The notes under the pieces were generated by a model. That model was not told the DNA's origin, ran no database searches, and worked only from the letters and a program-made list of their open reading frames with translations. From Pelagibaculum spongiae (GTDB lineage: Bacteria; Pseudomonadota; Gammaproteobacteria; Enterobacterales; Pelagibaculaceae), in assembly GCF_003097315.1 (NCBI RefSeq), contig NZ_QDDL01000005.1:305843-369842 (forward strand): a stretch of 64,000 nucleotides of DNA, written 5' to 3'. How positions within the stretch are numbered: the first letter of the stretch is position 1; the number at the start of each line of letters is the position of its first letter. The position numbers were made by a program, and so were the translations under genes. Below are positions 36,237 to 46,127 of the stretch, piece by piece.

Positions 36237-38048
36237 GTGATTGAGAAGTTAAGAAATATTGCCATTATTGCCCATGTTGACCACGGTAAAACTACCTTGG
36301 TAGACAAGCTGTTAGAACAGTCTGGCACGTTAGACCGTCGTAACGCTGGCGGTGAACGTCTGATGGATAGCAATGATCAGGAAAAAGAGCGGGGCATCAC
36401 CATTCTGGCCAAGAACACGGCCATTCGCTGGAACGATTACCGTATCAACATCGTAGACACCCCCGGCCACGCCGATTTTGGTGGCGAAGTTGAGCGTGTT
36501 TTGTCGATGGTAGATTCGGTGTTGTTGTTGGTTGACGCAGTTGACGGCCCAATGCCGCAAACTCGTTTTGTGACCCAAAAAGCTTTCGAGCAAGGCCTTA
36601 AGCCAATTGTTGTTATCAACAAGGTTGACCGTCCTGGTTCACGTCCTGATTGGGTACTAGATCAGGTGTTTGACCTGTTTGACCGTCTGGGTGCGACTGA
36701 AGAACAGTTGGACTTCCCGGTAATCTACGCTTCAGCACTAAATGGTGTTGCAGGCTTAGAAGCGGATCAAATGACCGAAAACATGACGCCATTACTTCAA
36801 ATGGTGCTGGATAAGGTTCCGCCACCAAAGGTTGACCTTGAAGGCCCACTGCAGATGCAAATTTCTGCGCTGGATTATGACTCCTACGTTGGTGTTATCG
36901 GTATCGGCCGAATCACCCGCGGTGCAATGGAGCCTGGTTGTCAGGTGATGATCATTGATCATGAAGGCAAGCAGCGTAAAGGTCGTATCGGTGAAGTTAA
37001 AGGCTTCCACGGTCTTGACCGTGTCAATGTCGATCTTGCAAATGCAGGTGATATCGTTTGTATCACTGGTATCGACAAGTTGAATATCTCAGATACGCTT
37101 TGTCATCCAGATTACCCTGAGGCAATGACGGCTTTAAGTATTGATGAGCCAACCGTTTCGATGACTTTCCAGGTAAACGATTCTCCGTTTGCTGGTAAGG
37201 AAGGCAAGTACGTTACTAGCCGCAACATCAGAGACCGTCTGGACCAGGAACTGCTGCACAACGTGGCACTTCGTGTTGTACCAGGTGATAGCCCGGAAAA
37301 ATTCCGTGTCAGTGGCCGTGGTGAATTGCACTTATCGGTTCTGATTGAAACCATGCGTCGCGAAGGTTTCGAGCTGGCGGTATCTCGTCCGGAAGTCGTT
37401 CAAAAAGAAGTTGATGGTAAAATTCACGAACCATATGAGTTTGTAGTGGCTGATGTTGAAGAGCAGCACCAAGGTTCTTTAATGGAAGAGATGGGTAACC
37501 GTCGCGCTGAACTGACTAACATGGTTCCTGATGGAAAAGGTCGTGTACGACTGGAATTTGTTATGCCAGCTCGTGGTCTGATCGGTTTCCGTGGCGCATT
37601 TATGACCATGACTTCAGGCTCAGGCATTATCACCAACATCTTTGATCATTATGGTCCGGTTAAAGATACTGAAGTCACTCATCGTAATAACGGTGTATTG
37701 GTTTCAATGGTAACGGGTAAAGCACTGGGTTATGCCCTGTTTAACTTGCAAGAGCGCGGTCGTTTGTTTATCGGCCATGGCTTGGATGTTTACGAAGGTA
37801 TGATTGTTGGCTTGCATAGCCGCAACAATGATTTGGCAATCAACCCTACCAAGGGTAAGCAGCTGAACAACATTCGTGCTTCAGGAACCGATGAAAACAT
37901 CGTGTTAGTGCCGCCAGTTAAGCACACCCTGGAACAAGCATTAGAGTTTATCGATGATGATGAACTGGCAGAGATTACTCCAACGAGTATTCGTCTGCGT
38001 AAGCGTTTCTTGAAAGAGCACGAGCGTAAGCGTTCTGCTCGTTCGTAA
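36237..38048 (+). CDS. typA: Ribosome-associated GTPase BipA/TypA
   Basis: Translational GTPase needed for ribosome assembly and stress or cold adaptation. The start is GTG 36237 after GGAGG, giving the conserved [20 protein letters not shown]; an in-frame GTG at 36219 overlaps the Shine-Dalgarno itself and is rejected. G1 AHVDHGKT, G2 around RGITI, G3 DTPGHAD and G4 NKVD are intact. Elongation-factor-like domains II, III and V follow, then the BipA-specific C-terminal domain. 603 residues. Monocistronic, with a clear terminator. Confidence 0.96.
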   Translation: MIEKLRNIAIIAHVDHGKTTLVDKLLEQSGTLDRRNAGGERLMDSNDQEKERGITILAKNTAIRWNDYRINIVDTPGHADFGGEVERVLSMVDSVLLLVDAVDGPMPQTRFVTQKAFEQGLKPIVVINKVDRPGSRPDWVLDQVFDLFDRLGATEEQLDFPVIYASALNGVAGLEADQMTENMTPLLQMVLDKVPPPKVDLEGPLQMQISALDYDSYVGVIGIGRITRGAMEPGCQVMIIDHEGKQRKGRIGEVKGFHGLDRVNVDLANAGDIVCITGIDKLNISDTLCHPDYPEAMTALSIDEPTVSMTFQVNDSPFAGKEGKYVTSRNIRDRLDQELLHNVALRVVPGDSPEKFRVSGRGELHLSVLIETMRREGFELAVSRPEVVQKEVDGKIHEPYEFVVADVEEQHQGSLMEEMGNRRAELTNMVPDGKGRVRLEFVMPARGLIGFRGAFMTMTSGSGIITNIFDHYGPVKDTEVTHRNNGVLVSMVTGKALGYALFNLQERGRLFIGHGLDVYEGMIVGLHSRNNDLAINPTKGKQLNNIRASGTDENIVLVPPVKHTLEQALEFIDDDELAEITPTSIRLRKRFLKEHERKRSARS

Positions 38049-38087
38049 ATAATTAATCATTTAGCGGTTGCTAGTGATTGAATATTG

Positions 38088-38122
38088 AAAAACCGCTTCT
38101 GGAAACAGGAGCGGTTTTTTTT
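38088..38122 (+). terminator. typA terminator
   Basis: Stem AAAAACCGCT/AGCGGTTTTT, 12-nt loop, long T run. Confidence 0.9.
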
Positions 38123-38200
38123 ATGGATTGCGATAGTGTTTGATTAGGAAATTTGTTTCGATATCTTAAATAAATAGTAGAGAGCATGCTAGAGATTGAT

Positions 38201-38977
38201 TTATACAGAAGTTTCTTTTCCAGTAATTGAACTATCTTTCTTGGGAATTGCTGTTGCTATGTTTTCTGAAATATTTAACAATGCATTGTTTGTTTTTTTG
38301 TAAATAGTCGCATTCCAGCGTTTAATATTAATCATTGGTATGTTTTGTGTCAGATGGCAATGAATAAAAATTGAGAAATGTTTGTTTCTATTTTTTTCCG
38401 AGAATTCAGCAATGCCATAAAGCGAATCAAAAAATATTATCGTATTGTTTTTTGAGTTATTCCAAGCTGTTACAACATGGCTTCCTGATCCTGGGATTGC
38501 CCCATGAAAATAAATTTGAAAGTAGCAATCAGTATATTTAGAAAAATTAGCAATTAAACTTATGAAATCACTTATTTTTTCTGTTCCATTGAATGTATGC
38601 TCATTAAAGAAACTTTTTTCTTCTAAAAATTTTTCGGTCGGAGATTGATCACCAGAATTAAGGAGCGAGGTGTGATCTCCTCTCCGTGATTGGTGCTGGA
38701 TCTGACATCGAACAATGGTTTCTGCTACTACTTCATCTTTTAAAAGTAATGTTTTAAAAGACATGGGGTTTTCATAAAAAGTTATAAAGACGACTGAAAT
38801 TCCAAGGCAGAAGCCTAAATGTTCAGCAATCCTCATGCAATGCTCGCAAGCTCCAGCAGTTTGTTGAAGCATCATTTGCTTGGCCAAGACTAATGACCAA
38901 TTAAATCTGGAAAGATCTAGTAAGGCTGATCCTTCAAATTTTTCAACGGACTCTTTAAAAAGAGCAAAGCTTGGCAT
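38201..38977 (-). CDS. C58 (YopT)-like cysteine protease candidate
   Basis: 258 residues, AT-rich, no signal peptide. Three spaced elements match the papain-like C58 layout: cysteine in LGFCLGISVVF, histidine in GSGSHVVTAW, and aspartate 17 residues later in IIFFDSLYG. In YopT-type proteases the His-Asp spacing and the FFD..G ending are similar. The same elements occur in the gene at 39584-40459. Such proteins are known as type III effectors, but no secretion system is in the window. The gene sits just left of the duplicated methyltransferase fragment. Activity is inferred from motifs alone. Confidence 0.5.
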   Translation of the reverse strand: MPSFALFKESVEKFEGSALLDLSRFNWSLVLAKQMMLQQTAGACEHCMRIAEHLGFCLGISVVFITFYENPMSFKTLLLKDEVVAETIVRCQIQHQSRRGDHTSLLNSGDQSPTEKFLEEKSFFNEHTFNGTEKISDFISLIANFSKYTDCYFQIYFHGAIPGSGSHVVTAWNNSKNNTIIFFDSLYGIAEFSEKNRNKHFSIFIHCHLTQNIPMINIKRWNATIYKKTNNALLNISENIATAIPKKDSSITGKETSV

Positions 38978-39032
38978 AACTAATTCCTTTAGATATTGGA
39001 ACTAGTATAGATTGCATTATTTTAAGTAAGAG

Positions 39033-39373
39033 CTACTTAACCTGCAAAAGGTTATTGGTATCACGACTTTGGCGAATTAATTGATCGCCTTGGTCAAGTG
39101 GGTTATTTGCTTGTTGCTGATAGCTTTTTGCCATGCGGTCGTAAAGCAGCACATTGACCGTGGCTGCTAGGTTCATGCAACCAATGGTTGGGATATAAAC
39201 CACTGCATCTGCGCGATCGACAACGGCTTGTTCCAGGCTGCCATCTTCCGGCCCAAAAACATAAAAAGCATTTTCTGGATGCTCAAATTCTGGCAAGGCA
39301 ACTGCACCTTCTACTAACTCAATGCAGACAATCTTGGCACCTTCAGGCACCGCATCTAGCAAACTATCGACCG
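39033..39373 (-). pseudogene. Truncated copy of the SPOUT methyltransferase gene
   Basis: 3' part of the gene at 40629-41150, with 7 mismatches over 323 aligned bases and no indel. It keeps the FYVFGPEDGSLEQ and IPTIGCMNLAATVNVLLYDR motifs and ends NNLLQVK where the full copy ends NNLLSIK. It lacks the N-terminal motif 1 needed for catalysis. Degenerate homology continues for about 60 bp upstream. Confidence 0.85.
39051..39373. repeat. 323-bp direct repeat, left copy
   Basis: Pairs with 40647-40969 at a constant offset of 1596 bases; about 98% identical. Same orientation, with an effector-like gene between the copies. Confidence 0.93.
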
Positions 39374-39583
39374 ACCGCAGTCACGGGGTGTACCTGTTGA
39401 AATGCAGCAGCTAGCAACTTTGGTATAATGAAAAACAATATGATTTTATAGGGTGCTGAAATACCGATACTTAAAGAGTGCCAGTTATTTCATTACAACC
39501 TAAACTTCAATGGCGGGATGATCTATCGCTCGCCAATCGATGCCATAATTTTTTATAAGATTAAAAATTGGAGGTGAGAGTCA

Positions 39584-40459
39584 ATGCCCTATTCTGATAA
39601 TAAGCATGAGCATAAAGCTGTTAAAGACCTTCTTTTTAGAGAAGAAAGAGGCTTAGAACGCTTGTGCCATAAATATGGTTTCGAATATTGGAACTACTTT
39701 AAAATACATAATAATGGTGTCGGTGGTATTACTTTTCTAGGCGGGACGAAGTCTATTGGTAGAAATATAATTGGCTACTCTAATGACTTGGCTAACCCAA
39801 ATAAAAAAGAAGAAGAAAGGGGCGTGTGTTTTGGTGCGAGCGTCTATTTACTTTTACTTAATGGAGATATGCAGAAATTTGAATACCTAGTTGTAAATAA
39901 ATCGCATTGTACCAATATTTCAATTAATGACTATCAAAACAAATCTATTAAAATTGAACTTAAGCATTCATTTTTTGGTTTGTCTCATAAATTTTTGCAG
40001 TTTATGGGGTATACAATAGATGATGCCGGTTCTGCAGAATTTTTTAAGAGTATTGTTCAAGATACACATGAAGCGATAGCTTACAAACGGGCTTGCTCAG
40101 GAAATAGCCTTGCAGATTTTATGGATAGGTATCCTGCTTGCTGTTTTTTTATATCACAAGTAATGGTAATCCCTCTTGCTTATGGTGATAGTAGAAAATA
40201 TAGATATTGGGGGCATATCATGGCGGGGTTTAATAACGGGGAGGGCATTGCTTTATATGATCCTAGTTTTGGGTTTTTTTTTAAGAAGAAAGAAGCGGGC
40301 TACCAAGAAAAAATATCAGAATTTATTGTTGAAAAAGAATTATCTACGCAAGTAGATGTTTGTAAAAAAAGTTATTATTCAATATATGCTTACAAACCAT
40401 TGAACGAGAACATTGCTTCATTTAAAGTCATGAGCGGTGTCGATGATATAATAATATGA
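39584..40459 (+). CDS. C58 (YopT)-like cysteine protease candidate
   Basis: 291 residues, AT-rich, preceded by GGAGGTGAG. Candidate catalytic residues are the cysteine in RGVCFGASVYLLLL, histidine in YWGHIMAGFNN and aspartate 15 residues later in IALYDPSFGFFF, the order and spacing of the YopT/AvrPphB protease family. No export signal, consistent with a translocated effector, a cytosolic toxin or another papain-like enzyme. The gene lies between two direct copies of a methyltransferase gene segment, so it seems to have been inserted by recombination. Substrate unknown. Confidence 0.55.
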   Translation: MPYSDNKHEHKAVKDLLFREERGLERLCHKYGFEYWNYFKIHNNGVGGITFLGGTKSIGRNIIGYSNDLANPNKKEEERGVCFGASVYLLLLNGDMQKFEYLVVNKSHCTNISINDYQNKSIKIELKHSFFGLSHKFLQFMGYTIDDAGSAEFFKSIVQDTHEAIAYKRACSGNSLADFMDRYPACCFFISQVMVIPLAYGDSRKYRYWGHIMAGFNNGEGIALYDPSFGFFFKKKEAGYQEKISEFIVEKELSTQVDVCKKSYYSIYAYKPLNENIASFKVMSGVDDIII

Positions 40460-40628
40460 TTTTAAATAAAATAAGGGCCTTAGAACATATAAAGCATCCC
40501 ACACATCCCGGGCGCGCCTGAAGCTTACCCTGGCTACAAAATCATCCAGCGTTAGGCAACTGTCTGCGCATCCGATATTGTGATTTTGGAATATCTATTA
40601 AATTCTGAAGCCCTAAATAAGAATAAAT

Positions 40629-41150
40629 CTATTTTATAGAGAGTAAGTTATTGGTATCACGACTTTGGCGAATTAATTGATCGCCTTGGTCAAGTGGGTT
40701 ATTTGCTTGTTGCTGATAGCTTTTTGCCATGCGGTCGTAAAGCAGCACATTGACCGTGGCTGCTAGATTCATGCAACCAATGGTTGGGATATAAACCACT
40801 GCATCTGCGCGATCGACAACGGCTTGTTCCAGGCTGCCATCTTCCGGCCCAAAAACATAAAAAGCATTTTCTGGATGCTCAAATTCTGGCAGAGCAACCG
40901 CACCTTCTACCAACTCAATGCAGACAATCTTGGCACCTTCAGGCACTGCATCTAGCAAGCTATCGACCGCGGTCACCGGAATTTTCTGTGACATCTGTTT
41001 GGTGTCGGTATGGTATTTGGCAGCTTTGGTATAACGGGTGCCGGTATAACAAATGCTTTGTGCTTGGTAGCAACCTGCAGCGCGTAGAATAGAGCCGACA
41101 TTAGAAGGGCTTTTAGGGTCGGTCAGACCGATAACAACAGATTTGGACAT
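40629..41150 (-). CDS. TrmH/SpoU-family RNA 2'-O-methyltransferase
   Basis: SPOUT enzyme of about 173 residues. Motif 1 SPSNVGSILRAAG (arginine), motif 2 FYVFGPEDGSLEQ and motif 3 VYIPTIGCMNLAATVNVLLYDRMA are complete, so it should be active on tRNA or rRNA. Start at the ATG giving MSKSVVIGLTDPKSPSN; a frame upstream to 41186 adds an unconserved dozen residues. Its 3' half is duplicated at 39033-39373. The exact target nucleotide is not inferable. Confidence 0.85.
   Translation of the reverse strand: MSKSVVIGLTDPKSPSNVGSILRAAGCYQAQSICYTGTRYTKAAKYHTDTKQMSQKIPVTAVDSLLDAVPEGAKIVCIELVEGAVALPEFEHPENAFYVFGPEDGSLEQAVVDRADAVVYIPTIGCMNLAATVNVLLYDRMAKSYQQQANNPLDQGDQLIRQSRDTNNLLSIK
40647..40969. repeat. 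323-bp direct repeat, right copy
   Basis: Part of the intact methyltransferase gene; matches 39051-39373 with 7 mismatches. Confidence 0.93.
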
Positions 41151-41347
41151 GATAAGGGAGGCTACTGGTTGGATTGGAAGTGGCAAAGTGCAAATTGTAA
41201 CACAGCAAATTTGACTTCAATGGCTGGTTATTTAGTGCCAGTATCTGCATCATTCTTATTGTAAATAAATCAGCAAGGCCACCGATAGATGATTGCTACC
41301 GACCAGGCTTTGCACTTCCATCTGAAATTGACTCAGGGCTGTACTCG

Positions 41348-41833
41348 ATGAAAAAGTTCTTATTATTATGCTTAATTGCACTCGCTCAACCGGTTCTGGC
41401 CGAGCCAACAGTTAATCCGATGTACGATAATTTGATCAAAATGACCCTGAATAACTTTTGGGGCAGAGCCGTGATCCCAGATGGAGATCTTGAAAAGTTA
41501 GTGCAGCCAGATTCGGAGCAAGAGCGAAAGCAGCTGCCAATCAAAGCAGCTAATGCTTATGCGGTTTTAGACGCTGGTAAGCTGTCAGCAATGGCCAATT
41601 GGTGTCGGCTTAACTGGCAACAGCATTATGACTTCGTTAACTTAGCGGCAAAAAATAACTACATGAATGAAAAGCAAATTGCTTTCATTAATGTATTGCA
41701 CGATGTATCGATGCAAATAACAGAAGACTCTCTTGAAGGCGAGTGCTCAGACAGCGAGAAAACTGCAGTCATTGTTGCACTCGATCAGTCAATTGCTAGC
41801 CCAATTGCATTTGGATTATCGTTTAAGCACTAG
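41348..41833 (+). CDS. Small exported protein of unknown function
   Basis: 161 residues with a cleavable signal peptide (KKFLLLCLIALAQPVLA/EP). The mature region is alpha-helical in character and has two cysteines (NWCRLNW, GECSDSE) that may pair. Preceded by the methyltransferase in the opposite direction. No family recognised; likely periplasmic. Confidence 0.6.
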   Translation: MKKFLLLCLIALAQPVLAEPTVNPMYDNLIKMTLNNFWGRAVIPDGDLEKLVQPDSEQERKQLPIKAANAYAVLDAGKLSAMANWCRLNWQQHYDFVNLAAKNNYMNEKQIAFINVLHDVSMQITEDSLEGECSDSEKTAVIVALDQSIASPIAFGLSFKH

Positions 41834-41869
41834 TTTTCCAAAATGAATAAAAATAGGGTGAGCAAATGC

Positions 41870-43057
41870 TCATCCTATTCTTTGAAAACCCTTCTGTAGA
41901 TCTTCAATCAAATCATCGACATTTTCTAGCCCGATATGTACTCGTACCAATGTACCGCTAAAATCAACCGGATTGTTTGGGCGAATTGCATTTATTTGCT
42001 CAGGCTGGTTAGCCAGAATTAATGATTCAAAGCCACCCCAGGAATAAGCCATACTGAAGTGCTGGAAATTATCCAGATAATCAGCCAATTGTTGTTCAGT
42101 TAATTTTTCTTTTAAAATAAAAGAAAATAAACCATTACAGCCTTTAAAATCTCTTAGATAAAACTCATGCCCTTTACAGCTTTCTAATGCTGGATGATTC
42201 ACTCGCTCTACTTGTGGCTGCTTTGCCAACCATTGAGCGACTGTAATACTGCTCTGTTGATGCTGTTTTAGGCGAACACCTAAAGTGCGCAGGCCACGGG
42301 CTGCCATATAGGCAGTGTCAGCATCTACCGTTTGCCCCATTAAATAAGATCTTTCACGTAGCCTGTCCCAGCAACGCGGGTTGGCAACGGCAGTGCCCAG
42401 CATATTGTCGGAATGGCCAATAATATATTTAGTGCCAGCCTGAATCGAAATATCGATATCATGTTCCAGTGCTTTAAATAAAACACCGGCTGCCCATGTG
42501 TTATCGATCATAATAATAATTTCAGGATTGACCGCTCGAATCGCTTTTACCATTGCCGGAATATCTTGCACTTCCATGGTAATTGAGCTGGGTGATTCGA
42601 GAAAAACCACTTTAGTATTGGTTTGAATTAAACCGCCAATTTTTTCACCAATTAATGGGTCATAAAAAGTAGTCGCTACATTGAGACTTTTTAAACTGAT
42701 ATTGCATAAATCTTGAGTCGGTTCATAAGCGGCAGCGGTCATTAATAAATGATCACCTGCTTCGACAAATGCCAAAATACTATTAGCAACCGCAGCTGCG
42801 CCGCATGGATAAAGATAACAACCCGCTCCGCCTTCCAACTCAGTCATTGCTTGTTGCAGTGAAAAATGAGTTTGGGTGCCGCGTCTGCCATAAAACAGCT
42901 CGCCGTTACTGCGGTTTTTGGTGGCCTGTTTTTTTTCTGCCACGCTATCGAACACAATCGACGAAGCCCGCTGAATCACCGGATTTACTGCACCGTGGCC
43001 GGTTTTTTTGCTACGCCCGGCATTGACGAGTTGGGTAGCGATTTTATCTAGAGACAT
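41870..43057 (-). CDS. metC: Cystathionine beta-lyase
   Basis: PLP enzyme that cleaves cystathionine to homocysteine, pyruvate and ammonia in methionine biosynthesis. 395 residues, equal to E. coli Met[17 protein letters not shown], the [17 protein letters not shown] loop and [10 protein letters not shown] are present, with the PLP lysine in [15 protein letters not shown]. The [25 protein letters not shown] segment also fits. Other Cys/Met-metabolism enzymes share the fold, but MetC fits best. Confidence 0.9.
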   Translation of the reverse strand: MSLDKIATQLVNAGRSKKTGHGAVNPVIQRASSIVFDSVAEKKQATKNRSNGELFYGRRGTQTHFSLQQAMTELEGGAGCYLYPCGAAAVANSILAFVEAGDHLLMTAAAYEPTQDLCNISLKSLNVATTFYDPLIGEKIGGLIQTNTKVVFLESPSSITMEVQDIPAMVKAIRAVNPEIIIMIDNTWAAGVLFKALEHDIDISIQAGTKYIIGHSDNMLGTAVANPRCWDRLRERSYLMGQTVDADTAYMAARGLRTLGVRLKQHQQSSITVAQWLAKQPQVERVNHPALESCKGHEFYLRDFKGCNGLFSFILKEKLTEQQLADYLDNFQHFSMAYSWGGFESLILANQPEQINAIRPNNPVDFSGTLVRVHIGLENVDDLIEDLQKGFQRIG

Positions 43058-43427
43058 GCGGGGAATTCCTGAGTGACAGTATGACGAGTATGAATTTTTT
43101 GTATGGTTTGAGAGGCAATTTGGGCGGGCGAGTTCCGTAAATTTTTCCTCAAACCGATAGCCTATTTAAACACTTCTGGCCTAGATCGAAAACTGCAGCC
43201 ATATAAAGTATGCAATTGATCTTTTCATCTCTATTGCATATCTACTCACTTGGTTGTGTTGCAAATTGCATCTATCGATAGGAATGACAACCAAAATATG
43301 ACAGTTATACAAAGGCGATACAATAGCTTGCAGTTTTAGTTGGTGGCGGAAAGAAAAAACCTACAGCTGCATAATTATTGATCGAGGACAGGTTGCAGCG
43401 TGGATTTGCTTTGTACACTCGGAGTTC
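43058..43427. other. Intergenic region before the His-rich leader
   Basis: Divergent spacer between metC and the leader peptide. A TACAAT box at 43319-43324 with ATGACA 15 bp upstream is a weak promoter candidate for the leader. No gene seen. Confidence 0.35.
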
Positions 43428-43607
43428 ATGTTGCTTCAAGTGTTTGCAAAGATGTTGTTATCAAGGTCATTTACACAGTTACTGACGACCAGAGATATTC
43501 CGTTAAGGCGTGCTGCTTTGGTTGTTCCTGTTTCCCGTACTGCCCAGTGCGTTACCTCTGATATCCCGCATCACCATTCCCACCTGCATCATCACCATTG
43601 CCATTGA
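43428..43607 (+). CDS. Histidine-rich leader peptide
   Basis: A 59-codon frame from ATG 43428 (GGAG just upstream; a second ATG at 43452) ends IPHHHSHLHHHHCH before TGA. Nine of the last twelve codons are histidine, the hallmark of a his-type attenuation leader, in which scarcity of charged histidyl-tRNA stalls the ribosome on such codons. It lies 173 bp upstream of a YuiF-type permease in the same direction. Comparative work in proteobacteria has linked YuiF permeases with histidine regulation, as I recall it. The alternative, a metal-binding peptide, is less likely given its position. Confidence 0.65.
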   Translation: MLLQVFAKMLLSRSFTQLLTTRDIPLRRAALVVPVSRTAQCVTSDIPHHHSHLHHHHCH

Positions 43608-43640
43608 TACTCAACTGGTAGTGCGTTTCAGATAGTAAAA

Positions 43641-43663
43641 TGGGCAACTCGCCCAAAAATTTT
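43641..43663 (+). promoter_or_regulatory. Possible attenuator hairpin
   Basis: TGGGC-AACTC-GCCCA stem followed by AAAATTTT, 33 bp after the leader stop. The stem is short and the U run only four, so the terminator assignment is uncertain. The competing antiterminator was not resolved by eye. Confidence 0.35.
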
Positions 43664-43780
43664 CTAAAAACTTGTCGATTCACCTAGCGCTAATCTATTA
43701 GTTCGCAGGAAAAGTGCATCCAATTTTGGCTGCTGCAATTGGCAAATCTGTGCTCAATCTAAAAATTAGGTTTTTTCACT

Positions 43781-45115
43781 ATGAATGCTGTAGTAATTGC
43801 TGTGCTAGTAATGCTTGTTTTAAGTATGGCTCGCATGAACGTGGTACTGGCGCTGTTTATGGGTGCCTTGGTCGGTGGTGTCACTGGCGGTATGGGAGCT
43901 GAAGCCAGCTTAGCTGCTTTTGGTAAAGGTTTGGGTGGTGGCGCCAGTATTGCGCTGAGCTATGCACTTTTAGGTGCCTTTGCCATGGCGATTTCTCGCT
44001 CAGGTGTGCCAGATTTATTGGCAGCAAAAATCATTAAAGTGATTAATAAAAGTAAAACGGATGGCCAGAAAGCGGGTGGCTTTAAGGTGAAGTTTTCTTT
44101 ATTAGCTAGCATCGCTTTAATGGCCGTTGCATCGCAAAACTTGGTGCCGGTGCACATTGCGTTTATTCCTATTTTGATTCCACCGTTACTGGCGACTTTT
44201 AGCCGCTTGAATTTAGATCGTCGCTTGGTTGCTTGTACTTTAACCTTCGGTTTAACTGCAACTTATATGTTGTTGCCCGTTGGTTTCGGTAACATTTATA
44301 TGATTGAAATTCTGGCTGGAAGCTTAAGAACTAACGGCTTGGAAATTAGTAATTCGATCATGCCGCAAGCAATGATGATTCCGGTTGCCGGTATGTTCTT
44401 AGGTTTGATGGTTGCTGCTTTCTGGACCTATCGAAAGCCACGTCACTACAAAATGTCTGAAGCAGAGCAGGCCGACCAAACCCTCGAAGTTAGCGTACCG
44501 ATGAATAAATTATTGGGTAGTGCGGCGGGTGTGGTGATTGCTTTGATTGCTCAGTTGTGGACAGATTCTATGAGTCTGGGCGCATTGGCTGGCTGCTTAA
44601 CCTTAATGCTGACGGGTGTTATCAACTGGAAAGAAGCCGATGGTGTATTCCTCGATGGTATGAAGATGATGGCTTATTGCGGCTTTATCATGATTGCTGC
44701 GGCGGGTTTTTCCGAAGTGATGCGCGCTACCGGTGAAGTCACTACCTTGGTGGCTTCTATTCAGGAATTGTTCGCTGGCAATACTGCACTTGGCGTGTTG
44801 ATGATGTTAATTGTTGGTTTGCTCATCACCATGGGTATTGGTTCTTCTTTTTCTACCGTGCCAATTATCGCCACTCTATATGTGCCGCTGGGCATGGAAA
44901 TGGGTTTATCCGCATTAGCGATTGCGGCACTGGTGGGTACGGCCGGCGCCTTGGGTGATGCAGGTTCTCCTGCATCTGATTCAACGATTGGCCCAAGTGC
45001 CGGTTTGAATGCTGATGGCCAGCACGATCACATTCGTGACTCGGTATTGCCAACTTTTATTCACTACAACATTCCACTGATTTTATTTGGTTGGTTAGCT
45101 GTGATGGTGTTGTGA
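43781..45115 (+). CDS. YuiF-family permease (COG2056), probable histidine transporter
   Basis: 444 residues with about 11-12 hydrophobic helices, related to NhaC-type Na+/H+ antiporters. Conserved-looking segments are MARMNVVLALFMGALVGGVTGG, ALLGAFAMAISRSGVPDLLA, VPVHIAFIPILIPPLL and the GALGDAGSPASDSTIGPSAGLNADGQHDH block near the C-terminus. It is usually annotated as a Na+/H+ antiporter family protein. The His-rich leader directly upstream points to histidine as the regulated substrate, which is inference. A strong terminator follows, so it is a leader plus single-gene unit. Confidence 0.8.
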   Translation: MNAVVIAVLVMLVLSMARMNVVLALFMGALVGGVTGGMGAEASLAAFGKGLGGGASIALSYALLGAFAMAISRSGVPDLLAAKIIKVINKSKTDGQKAGGFKVKFSLLASIALMAVASQNLVPVHIAFIPILIPPLLATFSRLNLDRRLVACTLTFGLTATYMLLPVGFGNIYMIEILAGSLRTNGLEISNSIMPQAMMIPVAGMFLGLMVAAFWTYRKPRHYKMSEAEQADQTLEVSVPMNKLLGSAAGVVIALIAQLWTDSMSLGALAGCLTLMLTGVINWKEADGVFLDGMKMMAYCGFIMIAAAGFSEVMRATGEVTTLVASIQELFAGNTALGVLMMLIVGLLITMGIGSSFSTVPIIATLYVPLGMEMGLSALAIAALVGTAGALGDAGSPASDSTIGPSAGLNADGQHDHIRDSVLPTFIHYNIPLILFGWLAVMVL

Positions 45116-45137
45116 TGATTGTTTAGTCAAAACAGAT

Positions 45138-45175
45138 AAAAAAACCGCTATAGTTTCTGCTATAGCGGTTTTTTT
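45138..45175 (+). terminator. Terminator of the permease gene
   Basis: Long perfect stem AAACCGCTATAG/CTATAGCGGTTT flanked by A and T runs, with a 6-nt loop. Confidence 0.92.
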
Positions 45176-45206
45176 ACATCTGATTTTTAATCATGGAAGA
45201 ATAAAT

Positions 45207-45908
45207 ATGACCAATAAAAGCGGTAAGCTGAATGTTTGGGAGAAAATGGCAGATGGAATGATGAAGATTGCTGGCGATGATATATCTAGCCATTTTACAC
45301 CATCAGGAATACCTCGTGAGTTAAAGAGAAGCACTTCTTGGTTTAAAAAAACAAAAACTTCTGAACTGACGTCGTACGAAAACAATTCATATGTAGCATG
45401 CATACTGTATCTTGAAATATCTGAAGATTTTTGGGGTGGTGATTGGAAGAACGGTGATAAAGAAACAATGTTACGTGATGAATATAAGTATAGAAATTTT
45501 TTATTGCGATGGCCTGGAACGCGAAGTGGTCTAGATATTGTTTTTTTTAGTCAAGAATTAGCAAGTCTCAAAACAAAAGGGTTAGTAGGAAAAATTCATC
45601 AAAAACTTCAATTGGAGATGATTTCTGGTTTAGCAAAGAGATATATTAAATCTAAAAATTGTTTTTTTATTGTTGAAGTAAAAGATGTTTATAACGAAAT
45701 CAGATATTTCCCATTTTTATTCTTCGAAGATTACATTTCTTTTTTTGACTCTATGGTTGGCGAAATTACAATTGATGTTGGGCCTGAAGGTTTTGATGAT
45801 GTAGTAAAAAAAATAATAATGAGTTACTTGATGCGATATTATGCCGTAATTTTAAGGGCAGAAGTAACTATTGCAGAAGTTATTTGCCCAAGAGAAAAAA
45901 AAACATAA
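45207..45908 (+). CDS. Unknown protein, possible degenerate C58-like family member
   Basis: 233 residues, AT-rich, no signal peptide. The C-terminal third (CFFIVEV..., RYFPFLFFEDYISFFDSMVGEI) aligns by eye with the active-site region of the proteins at 38201 and 39584 (CFFISQV..., RYWGHIMAGFNNGEGIALYDPSFG). The aspartate block FFDSMVG is kept, but no histidine stands at the expected place and no clear GxC block precedes it. It may be an inactive paralogue or a different fold. Surrounded by the permease and hemE. Confidence 0.45.
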   Translation: MTNKSGKLNVWEKMADGMMKIAGDDISSHFTPSGIPRELKRSTSWFKKTKTSELTSYENNSYVACILYLEISEDFWGGDWKNGDKETMLRDEYKYRNFLLRWPGTRSGLDIVFFSQELASLKTKGLVGKIHQKLQLEMISGLAKRYIKSKNCFFIVEVKDVYNEIRYFPFLFFEDYISFFDSMVGEITIDVGPEGFDDVVKKIIMSYLMRYYAVILRAEVTIAEVICPREKKT

Positions 45909-46127
45909 CGGCATAAAGATGATTTTTGAGAAGAGAGGTTAATGCGTAATTAAGCAATGTTATTTTATAAAACAGAACTAGGCAGCTTCACTTATAACGC
46001 ATGCCAATCAACACCTACCCCTTGCGAGGTAGCTAGCACCCGCTAAAGAAGACAGGTCAAGACTCAGCTTAGATTTTCGGTTAGGCTTGCCGGGTAAATT
46101 TGTCGAGCAAATTATCGGAAGCATCCT

